Below are positions 52,433 through 61,471 of a DNA stretch of 64,000 nucleotides, in pieces. The notes under the pieces were generated by a model. The model was given only the letters and a program-made list of their open reading frames with translations, searched no databases and was not told the origin of the DNA. Numbering within the stretch: position 1 is the stretch's first letter; each line of letters begins with the position of its first letter. The stretch is from an uncultured Roseburia sp. (GTDB lineage: Bacteria; Bacillota; Clostridia; Lachnospirales; Lachnospiraceae), in contig CAKREH010000005.1 of the NCBI GenBank assembly GCA_934317215.1, positions 62,001 to 126,000 of the forward strand, in the 5' to 3' direction. The translations under genes and the position numbers were made by a program.

Positions 52433-53536
52433 TTATTCCTCCTTTTTCCTGGATATGCAGGATTCCCGGATCACTAATTCCGGTTTCACAAGGATCTGTT
52501 TTTCCGACTCCGGAATATTTCCCTCTTTCAGCAGTCCTAAAAGAAGTTCCGCTGCCATTTCACCTAATTTTTCCTGCGGGTGTGTCACCGTAGTAAGCGG
52601 TACTTTTCCACTTGATGCAAGATAGGAATCATCATATCCCGTCACCGACACATCATCCGGAACTTGCAGTCCGGCATCCTCTAACGCCCGTATGACTTCA
52701 AGTGCGATCTGGTCATTATAGGATACCACACTGTCAAAAAATTGTTCACTCCGCATTCCGGCCATATGAAACATCTGCTCATAAGGATGTGTCTTCCGGT
52801 CCTCCGTATAAAACCATACCACTTTATCGGGGTCATATGCAATCCCCGCCTCCTGCATGGCCTGCACATATCCCTTGTGGCGCTGCTGCCCCTGCGTGTC
52901 ATCTGCCTTAAATACCCCTATGATATGACGATGTCCCAGCGAGATCAGATATTTTGTGACCAGATATCCACCCAGACAATCATCTAATAAAATATGAGGT
53001 TTCCCGGCAAGCTGTGCATAGCTTCCCTGAATAAACACATAAGGGATCCGGTATTCATCCAGCGTCTGATATAAGTTGATATGTTTACAGAAAATCTGGC
53101 TTTTGCTTGGTTCTATGATCAGTCCGTCGATTCCTTTCTGCAGCAGTTCTTCTAAACATTTCGCTTCCATATTTCTGGAATTTCTTGTATTTTTCAAAAG
53201 AATGCTATAACCATTTTCTGTAAGGACTTTATCGATTCCCTGAATCACTCTTGGAAATATATAATCGGACAGATACGTTGTGACCACCGCAATGTTTTTT
53301 GTTTCACCTGTGCGTCTCGCCATCTCGGAACAAAATGTCCCGCGCCCATGCTCTGCATAAATATATCCCTCATTCTGAAGAATCTGCAATGCCTTTCGCA
53401 CAGTCTGTCTGCTTACCTGATATGTCCCGGAAAGTTCATTTTCCGATGGCAGTTTTTCTCCCGGTTTTATTTTTCCCGAAACGATCTGCTTTCTCAAGTT
53501 CTCCATCAGATCATAATATTTTAACTTTTTATCCAT
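52433..53536 (-). CDS. araR: AraR-type GntR/LacI transcriptional regulator
   Basis: 367 residues. N-terminal GntR winged helix (about 5-70: LPSENELSGTYQVSRQTVRKALQIL), then a LacI/GalR sugar-binding domain: VVTTYLSDYIFPRVIQGID, GLIIEPSKS, FKADDTQGQQRHKGY, VVSYNDQIAL, VTGYDDSYLA. The motifs TTYLSDYIFP and ADDTQG are those of Bacillus AraR, the arabinose repressor, so arabinose or a related sugar is the likely ligand. Target genes are not in this window. Coupled to nrdG. ATG 53536 after GGGGGCGG. Confidence 0.9.
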   Translation of the reverse strand: MDKKLKYYDLMENLRKQIVSGKIKPGEKLPSENELSGTYQVSRQTVRKALQILQNEGYIYAEHGRGTFCSEMARRTGETKNIAVVTTYLSDYIFPRVIQGIDKVLTENGYSILLKNTRNSRNMEAKCLEELLQKGIDGLIIEPSKSQIFCKHINLYQTLDEYRIPYVFIQGSYAQLAGKPHILLDDCLGGYLVTKYLISLGHRHIIGVFKADDTQGQQRHKGYVQAMQEAGIAYDPDKVVWFYTEDRKTHPYEQMFHMAGMRSEQFFDSVVSYNDQIALEVIRALEDAGLQVPDDVSVTGYDDSYLASSGKVPLTTVTHPQEKLGEMAAELLLGLLKEGNIPESEKQILVKPELVIRESCISRKKEE

Positions 53537-53559
53537 ATATCCGCCCCCGGATCTTATGT

Positions 53560-54186
53560 TCAGATCTCATTGCCCACTGCCTGCTTTGCCAGCATATCTG
53601 CTTCCTCATTGCCATCGATACCGGAATGTCCTTTTACCTTTACAAAATGAATGCGTATCATACCACGCACCGAGGCCACATAATCACGATATGCCGCAGT
53701 TCCTTTTTTATTACATTTCCATGCTCCGTCCGCCCACATTTCGATTCCCATGTAATCATAATAAATCGTAATTTCCGGCAGTCCTAATTCGACCGCTTTT
53801 CTGATTGCAGCCATGCTGCCACAGATCTCTCCCGCAACATTTCGCATTGCAGCCATCTCTGCGTCCGTATCGTTTCCCTGCAGTACCTCTTTTTGTCCGT
53901 CATGGATCAAAAAGCCGCCATACCCGTAAACATGGGTCGCTACATTGTAAGAACCATCCACAAATGCATAGACAGACGGCATCGCTCCGTCTTCCTGCTG
54001 CAAAGTATTTTTCTGTTTCTTTGACAGGTCATCTGCTCCTCCTGTAAAAGTCACCGCTTCCTCTCTGGTTTTAAAGCTCTTATATACTGCCCCCGGAAAG
54101 CCGTCCACCATCGCTTTGCATTCTGCCCAGCTTTGATACACTCCCGGAGTTCTTCCTTTTTTTACTGCATAATATTTTCCCGGCAT
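53560..54186 (-). CDS. rnhA: ribonuclease H with N-terminal Cauli_VI (viroplasmin) domain
   Basis: 208 residues from ATG 54186 (AGGAGA 5 bases upstream); a longer frame starts inside the ydcF gene. The first 50 residues are a Cauli_VI/viroplasmin-type RNA:DNA-hybrid-binding domain (KYYAVKKGRTPGVYQSWAECK ... FPGAVYKSFKTREEA). The RNase H domain follows: YAFVDGSYNVATHVYGYGG (first Asp), EMAAMRNVAGE (Glu-like acid), ITIYYDYMGIEMW (Asp), and KGHSGIDGNEEADMLA (His and final Asp). Degrades RNA in RNA:DNA hybrids. Confidence 0.92.
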   Translation of the reverse strand: MPGKYYAVKKGRTPGVYQSWAECKAMVDGFPGAVYKSFKTREEAVTFTGGADDLSKKQKNTLQQEDGAMPSVYAFVDGSYNVATHVYGYGGFLIHDGQKEVLQGNDTDAEMAAMRNVAGEICGSMAAIRKAVELGLPEITIYYDYMGIEMWADGAWKCNKKGTAAYRDYVASVRGMIRIHFVKVKGHSGIDGNEEADMLAKQAVGNEI

Positions 54187-54220
54187 TTTTCTCTCTCCTG
54201 CATCCTGTTTCTTCTCACTG

Positions 54221-54991
54221 TCATCCATGGCGTAATTCATAGTATAAAATGCCATACAGTTCTCTCACATAATACGTCGGAAGATAGACAAAAAACGTAT
54301 GCGCAGGCGTACTGTAGCTTTTCATTTCCAGTCTGCCTGCCATCTGATTTGCACGATATTCATGAAATTCACTGGTGACTAGTGTTACCGTCGTATCATA
54401 TCCGCGTTCCTTTAAAATTTCCCTGGTATATCTTAAATTTTCTTCCGTTGTTGTGGATCGTTCTTCTAAGATCAGACGGTTTTTATTAATTCCACGCTTT
54501 GTCAGCATTTCATACATACACTGCGCTTCCGTGATATCTTCTCCCGGTCCCTGCCCTCCGGACAGAACACATACTGCATCTTTATTTTCAGTCAGATATT
54601 CATATGCTGTATCGATACGTTCCTCTAAAATCCTGCTCGGTTTTGTACCTTTTACACTGCATCCTAAGACAACAGCTGTCGTATTTTCCGGCGGGACACA
54701 AAAGAAAGCCGAACGAATGATCAGAAACGTCTCGACCAGCACCGTTACAGTCATTGCAATAACAATGACAAGCAGGGCAACACATACAAAGTGTGTTCCC
54801 CTGCCATTCCACAACAACAGAATCCTGTCGTTTATGCGCTCAAAAAACACCCCATAAACTGACAGCAATAACGAGATCAGCATCCCTGTCGCCGTGCCTA
54901 TATTAAAAATTCCTTTAAATAATAACGGTCCAATGAACCAGTAGAAGAAAATACTTCCTGTCACTGTGATAATTATCTGCACACTGCGCAT
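54221..54991 (-). CDS. ydcF: YdcF-family (DUF218) membrane protein
   Basis: 256 residues. Three membrane helices in the first 95 residues (IIITVTGSIFFYWFIG, LISLLLSVYGVFF, FVCVALLVIVIAMTVTVLVETFLI). The DUF218 domain follows: AVVLGCSVKGTKPSRILEERIDTAYEYL, CVLSGGQGPGEDITEAQCMYEML, STTTEENLRYTREIL, VTSEFHEYRA. Related to SanA and ElyC, which act in envelope integrity. ATG 54991 after AAAGGA. Confidence 0.87.
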   Translation of the reverse strand: MRSVQIIITVTGSIFFYWFIGPLLFKGIFNIGTATGMLISLLLSVYGVFFERINDRILLLWNGRGTHFVCVALLVIVIAMTVTVLVETFLIIRSAFFCVPPENTTAVVLGCSVKGTKPSRILEERIDTAYEYLTENKDAVCVLSGGQGPGEDITEAQCMYEMLTKRGINKNRLILEERSTTTEENLRYTREILKERGYDTTVTLVTSEFHEYRANQMAGRLEMKSYSTPAHTFFVYLPTYYVRELYGILYYELRHG

Positions 54992-55002
54992 AAAATTCCT
55001 TT

Positions 55003-55353
55003 CTACATCACTTCCAGTTTACAATTTGCACGCATTTTCAACGGGCATTCATAAACATTTTCATTTTTTTCTTTCGCAATGTAGGAAAGTGGACATTTTC
55101 TGCAGTCTCCCTTTGTGAAATCTCCTGCCACCTCAAACTTCAACACCGCTGTCATAGTTCCTTTTTTCTGGTTTTCCCTGCGGATATGATCCCATGCAAG
55201 CACCTGTCCGCATCCCGGACATTTATCAGTTCCCACTGTTATTGCCCTCTTACACGTCGGACAGCCATAATAATTTTTTCCACTCTGATCAGTCATCTCC
55301 ACCACATCTGAAGGAAATTGTTTGATCAGCTGTTCTCTTATATCTTCCTGCAT
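55003..55353 (-). CDS. zinc-ribbon hypothetical protein
   Basis: 116 residues. Two CxxC pairs form a zinc ribbon at about 30-52 (YGCPTCKR ... DKCPGCGQV), and a further Cys pair set follows (GDCRKCPLSY ... YECPLKMRANCKL). No signal peptide. It lies between ydcF and the ZIP transporter in the same orientation. Function unknown, possibly metal-linked, given its neighbour. Confidence 0.65.
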   Translation of the reverse strand: MQEDIREQLIKQFPSDVVEMTDQSGKNYYGCPTCKRAITVGTDKCPGCGQVLAWDHIRRENQKKGTMTAVLKFEVAGDFTKGDCRKCPLSYIAKEKNENVYECPLKMRANCKLEVM

Positions 55354-55367
55354 ATTTATTTTCTCCT

Positions 55368-56144
55368 TTATCCTAATGCGACATCTAATATCATCATGAT
55401 CAGAAATCCTGCCGCAAATCCAATCGTATTAATATTGGAATGTTCTCCTTCTGATGCTTCCGGAAGAAGTTCTTCCACTACCACATAAATCATTGCCCCT
55501 GCCGCAAATGCAAGCAGGTATGGCAGCATATGTGTGATGATTCCGGCTAAAATAATCGTAATTCCCGCCGCGATCGGTTCTACCACACCGGATGCCACAC
55601 CGTACCAGAATGCCTTTTTTGTACTGCCGCCCTCACTTTTCAGCGGAAGCGATATAATGGCACCTTCCGGAAAATTCTGGATCGCAATTCCTATGGACAG
55701 CGAGAATGCTCCTGCCAGTGTAATTCCGCTGTTACCTGATAAAAGTCCGGCAAACACAACACCGACTGCCATCCCCTCCGGTATATTGTGAAGAGTGACA
55801 GCTAGTACCAGCATGGTTGTTTTTTTTAGGTGGCTTGGCAGACCTTCCGGTTTGTCTTCATTCATATGAAGATGTGGAATAATCTTATCCATCAGAAGTA
55901 AAAACAGGATTCCAAATACAAATCCCACTGCTGCCGGCACAAAAGCAAATCTTCCCATCCCTTCTGACATATCAATTGATGGTATCAGTAACGACCACAC
56001 AGACGCCGCCACCATGACACCTGATGCAAAACCAAGCAGTGCTTTCTGTACCAGACGGTTCAACCCGTTTCTCATAAAGAAAACACATGCTGCCCCCAGT
56101 GAGGTCCCCAGAAATGGAACCAGTAACCCAATAACTAAATTCAA
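55368..56144 (-). CDS. ZIP-family divalent metal transporter
   Basis: 258 residues with about eight hydrophobic helices. Metal motifs in helices 4 and 5: HNIPEGMAVGVVFAG and IQNFPEGAIISLPL (HNxPEG / xNFPEG), with a His-rich loop PHLHMNED. Homologous to GufA/ZupT-like proteins that import zinc or other divalent metals. The start is TTG at 56144, because AGGAGGG lies 5 bases upstream and no ATG occurs before residue 24. It is 9 bases from the thioesterase-like gene. Confidence 0.88.
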   Translation of the reverse strand: MNLVIGLLVPFLGTSLGAACVFFMRNGLNRLVQKALLGFASGVMVAASVWSLLIPSIDMSEGMGRFAFVPAAVGFVFGILFLLLMDKIIPHLHMNEDKPEGLPSHLKKTTMLVLAVTLHNIPEGMAVGVVFAGLLSGNSGITLAGAFSLSIGIAIQNFPEGAIISLPLKSEGGSTKKAFWYGVASGVVEPIAAGITIILAGIITHMLPYLLAFAAGAMIYVVVEELLPEASEGEHSNINTIGFAAGFLIMMILDVALG

Positions 56145-56153
56145 TGTTCCCTC

Positions 56154-56543
56154 CTATCTATTTAACTTGGCGTCCGCCTTATTCTGGAATTTTTCCGCCT
56201 GTACGATAAAGCGTTCATGTGTTCCCTCTCCGACTTTTCCGGTCTCATCCTCTACTTCTACGGAAAATACAAGGCGTCTTCCATCCACTTCCATCAAAGT
56301 GGTGTTGCAGGTCACCTTCATTCCTACCGGTGATGCGGCAAGATGTTTCACATTAAGGCTCGTTCCCACAGTCACACATCCTTCCTCGAGTTCATCTGCA
56401 ACACTCTTCCATGCGGTCTCTTCAATCAGTGCGATCATTGCCGGCGTCGCAAATACTGCTAATGTACCGCTTTTCATCACTGCTGCTGTATTTTCTTTCT
56501 CTACTAAAATGGTATGCTGTCCTTTGATTCCTGTTTCTAACAT
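56154..56543 (-). CDS. hotdog thioesterase, fluoroacetyl-CoA-thioesterase-like
   Basis: 129 residues from ATG 56543 (GGAGG 5 bases upstream). A single hotdog fold similar to FlK: AVFATPAMIALIEETAWKSV (Thr and Glu of the triad), VGTSLNVKHLAASPVGMKV (His) and the last strand HERFIVQAEKF. In Lachnospiraceae this family is general and its true thioester substrate is unknown; fluoroacetyl-CoA is only the founding member's substrate. Overlaps nothing; the ZIP gene follows by 9 bases. Confidence 0.85.
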   Translation of the reverse strand: MLETGIKGQHTILVEKENTAAVMKSGTLAVFATPAMIALIEETAWKSVADELEEGCVTVGTSLNVKHLAASPVGMKVTCNTTLMEVDGRRLVFSVEVEDETGKVGEGTHERFIVQAEKFQNKADAKLNR

Positions 56544-56601
56544 TTTATCCTCCAAAGTTAAATTTTTATTTTAGTGATTTAGTACTACTACAGTTTATCA
56601 T

Positions 56602-56641
56602 AAAAAGAACCGCACATCAATGTTGATATACGGTTCTTTTT
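56602..56641. terminator. bidirectional terminator between nrdD and the thioesterase gene
   Basis: AAAAAGAACCG (56602-56612) pairs with CGGTTCTTTTT (56631-56641), with a further CATCAA/TTGATG-like pairing inside. It ends nrdD (minus strand). Confidence 0.88.
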
Positions 56642-56654
56642 CGCAATATGCTAT

Positions 56655-58844
56655 TTATAAATGAAGTACCCTGTCTTTGATCTCCTGTGTTCTGCCCTGA
56701 TTCCAGAACTGTGTTCCGATGTAGCCGCAGGTTCTTCTGGCTACGCTCATCTTATTCTGGTCACGATTGCCGCAGTTTGGGCACTCCCAGACAAGTTTTC
56801 CATCTTTATCGTTGACGATCTTGATTTCTCCGGAATAACCGCACTCCATACAGTAATCGCTCTTGGTATTTAATTCCGCATACATGATGTTATCATAAAT
56901 ATACTGCATTACTGCGAGTACCGCATCAATATTATTCTGCATGTTTGGTACTTCCACATAGCTGATCGCACCTCCCGGAGACAATTCCTGGAATTGTGAT
57001 TCGAATTTCAGCTTTTCGAATGCACTGATCTCTTCTGTCACATGAACATGATAGCTGTTTGTGATGTAGTTTTTATCTGTCACTCCTGGAATGATGCCAA
57101 AACGTTTCTGGAGACATTTTGAAAATTTATAAGTTGTCGACTCAAGCGGTGTTCCATACAGGCTGAAATCGATATTGTGTTTCTCTTTCCATTCCGTGCA
57201 GGCATCGTTTAAACGGCGCATTACCTTTAATGCGAATTCCGTTCCCTCCGGTTCTGTATGGGAGACACCCTTCATATATCTGGTACACTCACAGAGGCCT
57301 GCATAGCCGAGGGAAATCGTGGAATAGCCGTCATATAAAAGCTTATCGATCGTCTCACCTTTTTTCAGACGTGCCAGTGCCCCGTTCTGCCAGAGGATCG
57401 GTGCCACATCGGAAGGTGTGCCGAGCAGTCTCTTATGGCGGATGATCAATGCTCTGTAACAGAGGTCTAATCTTTCATCCAGAAGCTCCCAGAATTTATC
57501 CATATCTTTTCCAGAAGAACACGCGACGTCCACAAGGTTTAAAGTTACAACGCCCTGATTAAATCTTCCGTAATATTTCTTACCCGGAACATAATTTCTT
57601 GCATTTGCATAATTTTCTTTTGTACGGTCAACGGTCAGGAAAGATCTGCATCCCATGCATGTGTAGCAGTTGCCATCTTTTAATTTTTTCATGATCTTTT
57701 CTGAAATATAGTCCGGAACCATTCTCTTTGCCGTACACTCTGCTGCAAGTTTTGTCAGGTACCAGTATTTTGTACCCTCACGGATGTTATCTGCCTCTAA
57801 CACATAAATCAGTTTCGGGAATGCCGGTGTAATATATACTCCCTGCTCATTCTTTACTCCAAGGATTCTCTGGTGGAGCATTTCCTCGATCACTGCGGCA
57901 AGATCATCACGAAGCTGACCCTCCGGTACTTCATCAAGATACATAAATACCGTAATAAACGGTGCCTGTCCGTTTGTTGTCATCAATGTGATCACCTGAT
58001 ACTGGATCATCTGTACACCACGGTTGATCTCCTCTTTCACACGGATCTCCGCAATTTTATTAACTTTATCCTCAGTCGGATTCACGCCGATTGCTTCAAG
58101 TTCTGCACGAACCTGTTTGCGGTATTTTTCACGGCTGACCTGTACAAACGGTGCCAGATGTGAAAGTGATATGCTCTGTCCACCATACTGTGAACTTGCA
58201 ATCTGTGCGATTGCCTGTGTTGCAATATTGCACGCGGTAGAAAAACTCTTCGGACGGTCGATCATCGTCTCGCTGATAACCGTTCCGTTCTGCAGCATAT
58301 CCTCTAAGTTGACCAGACAGCAGTTGTGCATATGCTGTGCGAAATAATCCGCATCATGGAAGTGGATGATTCCCTGCTCATGTGCTTCCACAATATCAGG
58401 CGGCAGTAAAAATCTCTTTGTGATATCCTTGCTGACCTCACCTGCCATGTAATCTCTCTGCACGCTGTTTACTGTCGGGTTTTTATTTGAATTTTCCTGT
58501 TTTACTTCCTCATTGTTACACTCTAATAAACTTAAGATCTGTTCATCCGTTGAGTTGGACTTACGCACCAGTTCCTGTTTATAACGGTATGTAATATAGT
58601 TACGCGCCACATTAAATGCACGCTGATTCATGATCTGGTTCTCCACCATATCCTGAATTTCCTCTACACTTGGGGAACGCTTCATATTCTCACAGGCAAC
58701 TTCCACATTTTTTGATATCTCGTCAATCTGCTTGTCTGTCAGCTTTTCATAATCAATAACGCTGTTGTTAGCCCTGCGGATCGCCGCCTCGATTTTTTTA
58801 ATATCAAAAGTATCCTCCATACCGCTTCTTTTAATAATTTTCAT
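56655..58844 (-). CDS. nrdD: anaerobic ribonucleoside triphosphate reductase
   Basis: 729 residues. Converts NTPs to dNTPs without oxygen. An N-terminal ATP-cone (MKIIKRSGMEDTFDIKKIEAAIRRAN), the barrel with catalytic Cys residues, C-terminal zinc CMECGYSGE ... CPNCGNRDQ, and the glycyl radical motif RRTCGYIG (about 706-713). Partner NrdG is encoded at 51911-52429, not beside it. The promoter carries an NrdR box. ATG 58844. Confidence 0.97.
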   Translation of the reverse strand: MKIIKRSGMEDTFDIKKIEAAIRRANNSVIDYEKLTDKQIDEISKNVEVACENMKRSPSVEEIQDMVENQIMNQRAFNVARNYITYRYKQELVRKSNSTDEQILSLLECNNEEVKQENSNKNPTVNSVQRDYMAGEVSKDITKRFLLPPDIVEAHEQGIIHFHDADYFAQHMHNCCLVNLEDMLQNGTVISETMIDRPKSFSTACNIATQAIAQIASSQYGGQSISLSHLAPFVQVSREKYRKQVRAELEAIGVNPTEDKVNKIAEIRVKEEINRGVQMIQYQVITLMTTNGQAPFITVFMYLDEVPEGQLRDDLAAVIEEMLHQRILGVKNEQGVYITPAFPKLIYVLEADNIREGTKYWYLTKLAAECTAKRMVPDYISEKIMKKLKDGNCYTCMGCRSFLTVDRTKENYANARNYVPGKKYYGRFNQGVVTLNLVDVACSSGKDMDKFWELLDERLDLCYRALIIRHKRLLGTPSDVAPILWQNGALARLKKGETIDKLLYDGYSTISLGYAGLCECTRYMKGVSHTEPEGTEFALKVMRRLNDACTEWKEKHNIDFSLYGTPLESTTYKFSKCLQKRFGIIPGVTDKNYITNSYHVHVTEEISAFEKLKFESQFQELSPGGAISYVEVPNMQNNIDAVLAVMQYIYDNIMYAELNTKSDYCMECGYSGEIKIVNDKDGKLVWECPNCGNRDQNKMSVARRTCGYIGTQFWNQGRTQEIKDRVLHL

Positions 58845-58920
58845 TTCCGATCAAATCCCTTTCTATTCTGACTGATGGCTGCCTGCCATACCCATACGGC
58901 CGCATAACCTACGAGTATTT

Positions 58921-58948
58921 ATTATACAATATATTGTGTCTTTGTCAA
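58921..58948 (-). promoter_or_regulatory. nrdD promoter with NrdR box
   Basis: Minus strand: TTGACA (RC of 58943-58948), 16 bases, TATAAT (RC of 58921-58926). The plus-strand 16-mer ATACAATATATTGTGT (58924-58939) fits the NrdR consensus ACAC(A/T)ATATAT(A/T)GTGT and sits between the two promoter boxes, so binding should block RNA polymerase. A second in-phase box was not found. A 48 bp hairpin (58952-58999) lies just upstream. Confidence 0.85.
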
Positions 58949-59119
58949 TGCGTTTTGCTAACAGCCAAAAGTCCCATTTTATGGGCACTTTAGCAAAAGC
59001 AGATTCCGCAAACCCAGTAAATATGCGGTCTTTATTCACTATTACCAAATTTAATGTGATATCTTCGTCATTTTTTTCACTTGTATCTGACTTTCCACCA
59101 ACCACAACATCTAGTATTT

Positions 59120-59599
59120 CTACTTTTTCATGCCACCACAGAAAGAATTCTTCGGACACTCGATGTCCACGTCTAAATTAGAAAGCATCTGGTCTAAATA
59201 TCTCTTCAGATCCCGTATCTCTTCTTCACTCAGTCCTTTCGCTAAAAGTGCTTCCATATCGCGCATATCCTGTTCCGATCTGTCCACTAAGGCATGCGCT
59301 TTCTCTGTCAGCACCAGCTTTTTTAATCGTGCATCCTGCTCCACCGCCTCACGGCGCACAAGCCCTTTCCGTTCCATGACTGCAAGCATATTTGATGCAG
59401 TTGCCCTCGATACGGAAAACTCTGTTTCAATATCCTTCTGGTAGATTTCCTCCCCGTCATGTTCCCTTAAAAAACCAAGTGTCCATCGCTGCATTCCTGT
59501 CAGTGGTTCTTTTTCATTTTCCTGCTTTTTCACTTCCATCCGCTTGTGAATCTGATTGTGAAGCAGTCGTATTTTATAACCGATCGTATCCGTATGCAT
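59120..59599 (-). CDS. MarR-family regulator
   Basis: 159 residues. Winged helix (about 45-110: RWTLGFLREHDGEEIYQKDIETEFSVSRATASNMLAVMERKGLVRREAVEQDARLKKLVLTEK). The C-terminal part contains two Cys (DIECPKNSFCGGMKK). Divergent from the ABC exporter genes by 123 bases; a palindrome and a promoter in that gap make it the probable exporter regulator. ATG 59599, site GGGAGA. Confidence 0.92.
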   Translation of the reverse strand: MHTDTIGYKIRLLHNQIHKRMEVKKQENEKEPLTGMQRWTLGFLREHDGEEIYQKDIETEFSVSRATASNMLAVMERKGLVRREAVEQDARLKKLVLTEKAHALVDRSEQDMRDMEALLAKGLSEEEIRDLKRYLDQMLSNLDVDIECPKNSFCGGMKK

Positions 59600-59634
59600 T
59601 TATAATCTCCCGCTGAAATAAAATTATTTTTACA

Positions 59635-59685
59635 TTGACATTCTTTTTTTTATGTCTTATAACTATATTGTTAGCACACTAACAA
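59635..59685 (+). promoter_or_regulatory. exporter promoter and MarR-type operator
   Basis: TTGACA (59635-59640), 17 bases, TATAAC (59658-59663), and then TTGTTAG-N4-CTAACAA (59668-59685) over the start point. The palindrome fits MarR operator size (about 18 bp). It lies 86 bases upstream of the marR start as well, so it may autoregulate. Confidence 0.82.
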
Positions 59686-59722
59686 ACAAAAATCAATTAT
59701 TTTTTGAAAAGGATGTGATGTT

Positions 59723-61471
59723 ATGTTAAAAACTTTGGGAGCCCAGATCAAAGAATTTAAAAAGGATTCTTTCCTCACTCCCGTTTTCATGATCTTAGAA
59801 GTGCTCATGGAAACGATCATCCCACTGATGATGGCATCGATCATCGATAACGGCGTAGAGGCCGGGGATATCCACCATATTTACGTCATGGGCGGATGTA
59901 TGGTCATTGTCGCATGCATTTCCCTGTTTGCAGGAACGATGGGTGGTAAATACGGAGCCCGCGCTTCCGCAGGATTTGCGCGCAACTTACGAAAAGCAAT
60001 GTATGAAAATATACAGACTTTTTCTTTTTCCAACATTGACAAATTCAGCACCGCAGGTCTTGTCACCCGTCTTACCACCGACGTGACCAACCTGCAGAAT
60101 GCCTATCAGATGCTTTTGCGTATGTGCGTCCGCGCGCCGATCTCTTTAATCTGCGCAATGATCATGGCATTTTTCATCAATGCAAAACTTGCTTCGGTTT
60201 ATCTGGCCGCCGTCATCGTACTTGGTGTGATCCTCGCAATTATCACTGTGCGGGCACATCATTATTTTATGGAAGTATTTCCAAAATACGATGACTTAAA
60301 CGCATCCGTGCAGGAAAATGTCTCCGCAATCCGCGTAGTCAAAGCCTATGTCCGCGAGGATTACGAGAAGAAGAAATTTACACAGGCAAGCAAAAATATT
60401 TACAACATGTTTGTCAAAGCGGAAGGCGTACTTGCCTTTAACTCTCCGGTCATGCAGATCGCCGTATATAGCTGCATCATTGCATTAAGCTGGCTGGGTG
60501 CCAAAATGATCGTCGCAGGTTCCCTTACCACCGGAGAGCTGATGAGCCTTCTTACCTATTGTATGAACATCATGATGAGTCTGATGATGCTCTCCATGGT
60601 TTTCGTCATGTTAGCCATGAGTATCGCAAGTGCCGAGCGTATCTGTGAAGTCTTAAATGAAAAGAGTGATATCACGAACCCGGAAGATCCGGTCTATGAG
60701 GTTGCCGACGGCAGTGTTACCTTCGACCATGTGACCTTCCGTTACAACAAGACTTCGGATAAACCGATCCTTGATGATGTCAATCTTTCCATCCGCTCCG
60801 GGGAAACGATCGGTGTCATCGGCGGCACAGGAAGTTCAAAATCCTCGCTCGTCAACTTAATCAGCCGTCTCTATGACGTCTCAGAGGGCGCAGTCCTTGT
60901 CGGCGGCAAAGACGTCCGCTCCTACGATCTGGATACGCTGCGCGATGAGGTTTCCGTGGTACTGCAGAACAACGTGCTTTTCTCAGGAACCATTTACGAA
61001 AATCTGCGCTGGGGTGATAAAAATGCGACCGACGAAGAATGCCGCCACGCATGCCGCCTTGCATGCGCAGATGAATTTATCGACCGTTTCCCGGACGGCT
61101 GCAACACTTACATTGAACAGGGCGGAACCAACGTATCCGGCGGTCAGAAACAGCGTTTATGTATCGCAAGAGCCCTGTTAAAGAAACCAAAAATCCTTAT
61201 TTTAGACGACAGTACCAGTGCTGTCGACACTGCAACCGATGCTAAGATCCGCAAGGCTTTTGCCAAAGAGATCCCGGATACGACAAAATTTATCATTGCG
61301 CAGCGAATCTCCTCCGTCCAGAATGCAGACCGCATCATCGTTTTAGATAACGGTGTTGTAAACGGTTTTGGAACCCACGAAGAAATGTTAACGTCCAATG
61401 ATATCTACCGCGACGTCTACGAATCACAGACCAGCGGAAGCGGTGATTTTGATGAAGGAGGTGCTGCATAA
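59723..61471 (+). CDS. ABC exporter half-transporter, degenerate NBD
   Basis: 582 residues. Six-helix type I exporter domain (about 18-300), then an ATP-binding domain. Walker A is GGTGSSKS (367-374; a Ser replaces the Gly before Lys). The signature VSGGQ (471-475) is normal. Walker B ILILDDS carries Asp at the catalytic Glu place (496), and the H-loop reads AQR with Gln in place of His (527). So this subunit's own site is degenerate, as in heterodimeric exporters (BmrCD/LmrCD type), where the partner supplies the active site. It probably exports drugs or lipids. Its stop overlaps the next start (TAATG). Confidence 0.92.
   Translation: MLKTLGAQIKEFKKDSFLTPVFMILEVLMETIIPLMMASIIDNGVEAGDIHHIYVMGGCMVIVACISLFAGTMGGKYGARASAGFARNLRKAMYENIQTFSFSNIDKFSTAGLVTRLTTDVTNLQNAYQMLLRMCVRAPISLICAMIMAFFINAKLASVYLAAVIVLGVILAIITVRAHHYFMEVFPKYDDLNASVQENVSAIRVVKAYVREDYEKKKFTQASKNIYNMFVKAEGVLAFNSPVMQIAVYSCIIALSWLGAKMIVAGSLTTGELMSLLTYCMNIMMSLMMLSMVFVMLAMSIASAERICEVLNEKSDITNPEDPVYEVADGSVTFDHVTFRYNKTSDKPILDDVNLSIRSGETIGVIGGTGSSKSSLVNLISRLYDVSEGAVLVGGKDVRSYDLDTLRDEVSVVLQNNVLFSGTIYENLRWGDKNATDEECRHACRLACADEFIDRFPDGCNTYIEQGGTNVSGGQKQRLCIARALLKKPKILILDDSTSAVDTATDAKIRKAFAKEIPDTTKFIIAQRISSVQNADRIIVLDNGVVNGFGTHEEMLTSNDIYRDVYESQTSGSGDFDEGGAA

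Noticed and set aside
58863..59159. GTG-started 98-codon minus-strand frame
   Set aside because: It overlaps the end of marR and the nrdD promoter with its NrdR box, has no ribosome binding site, and lacks family features.
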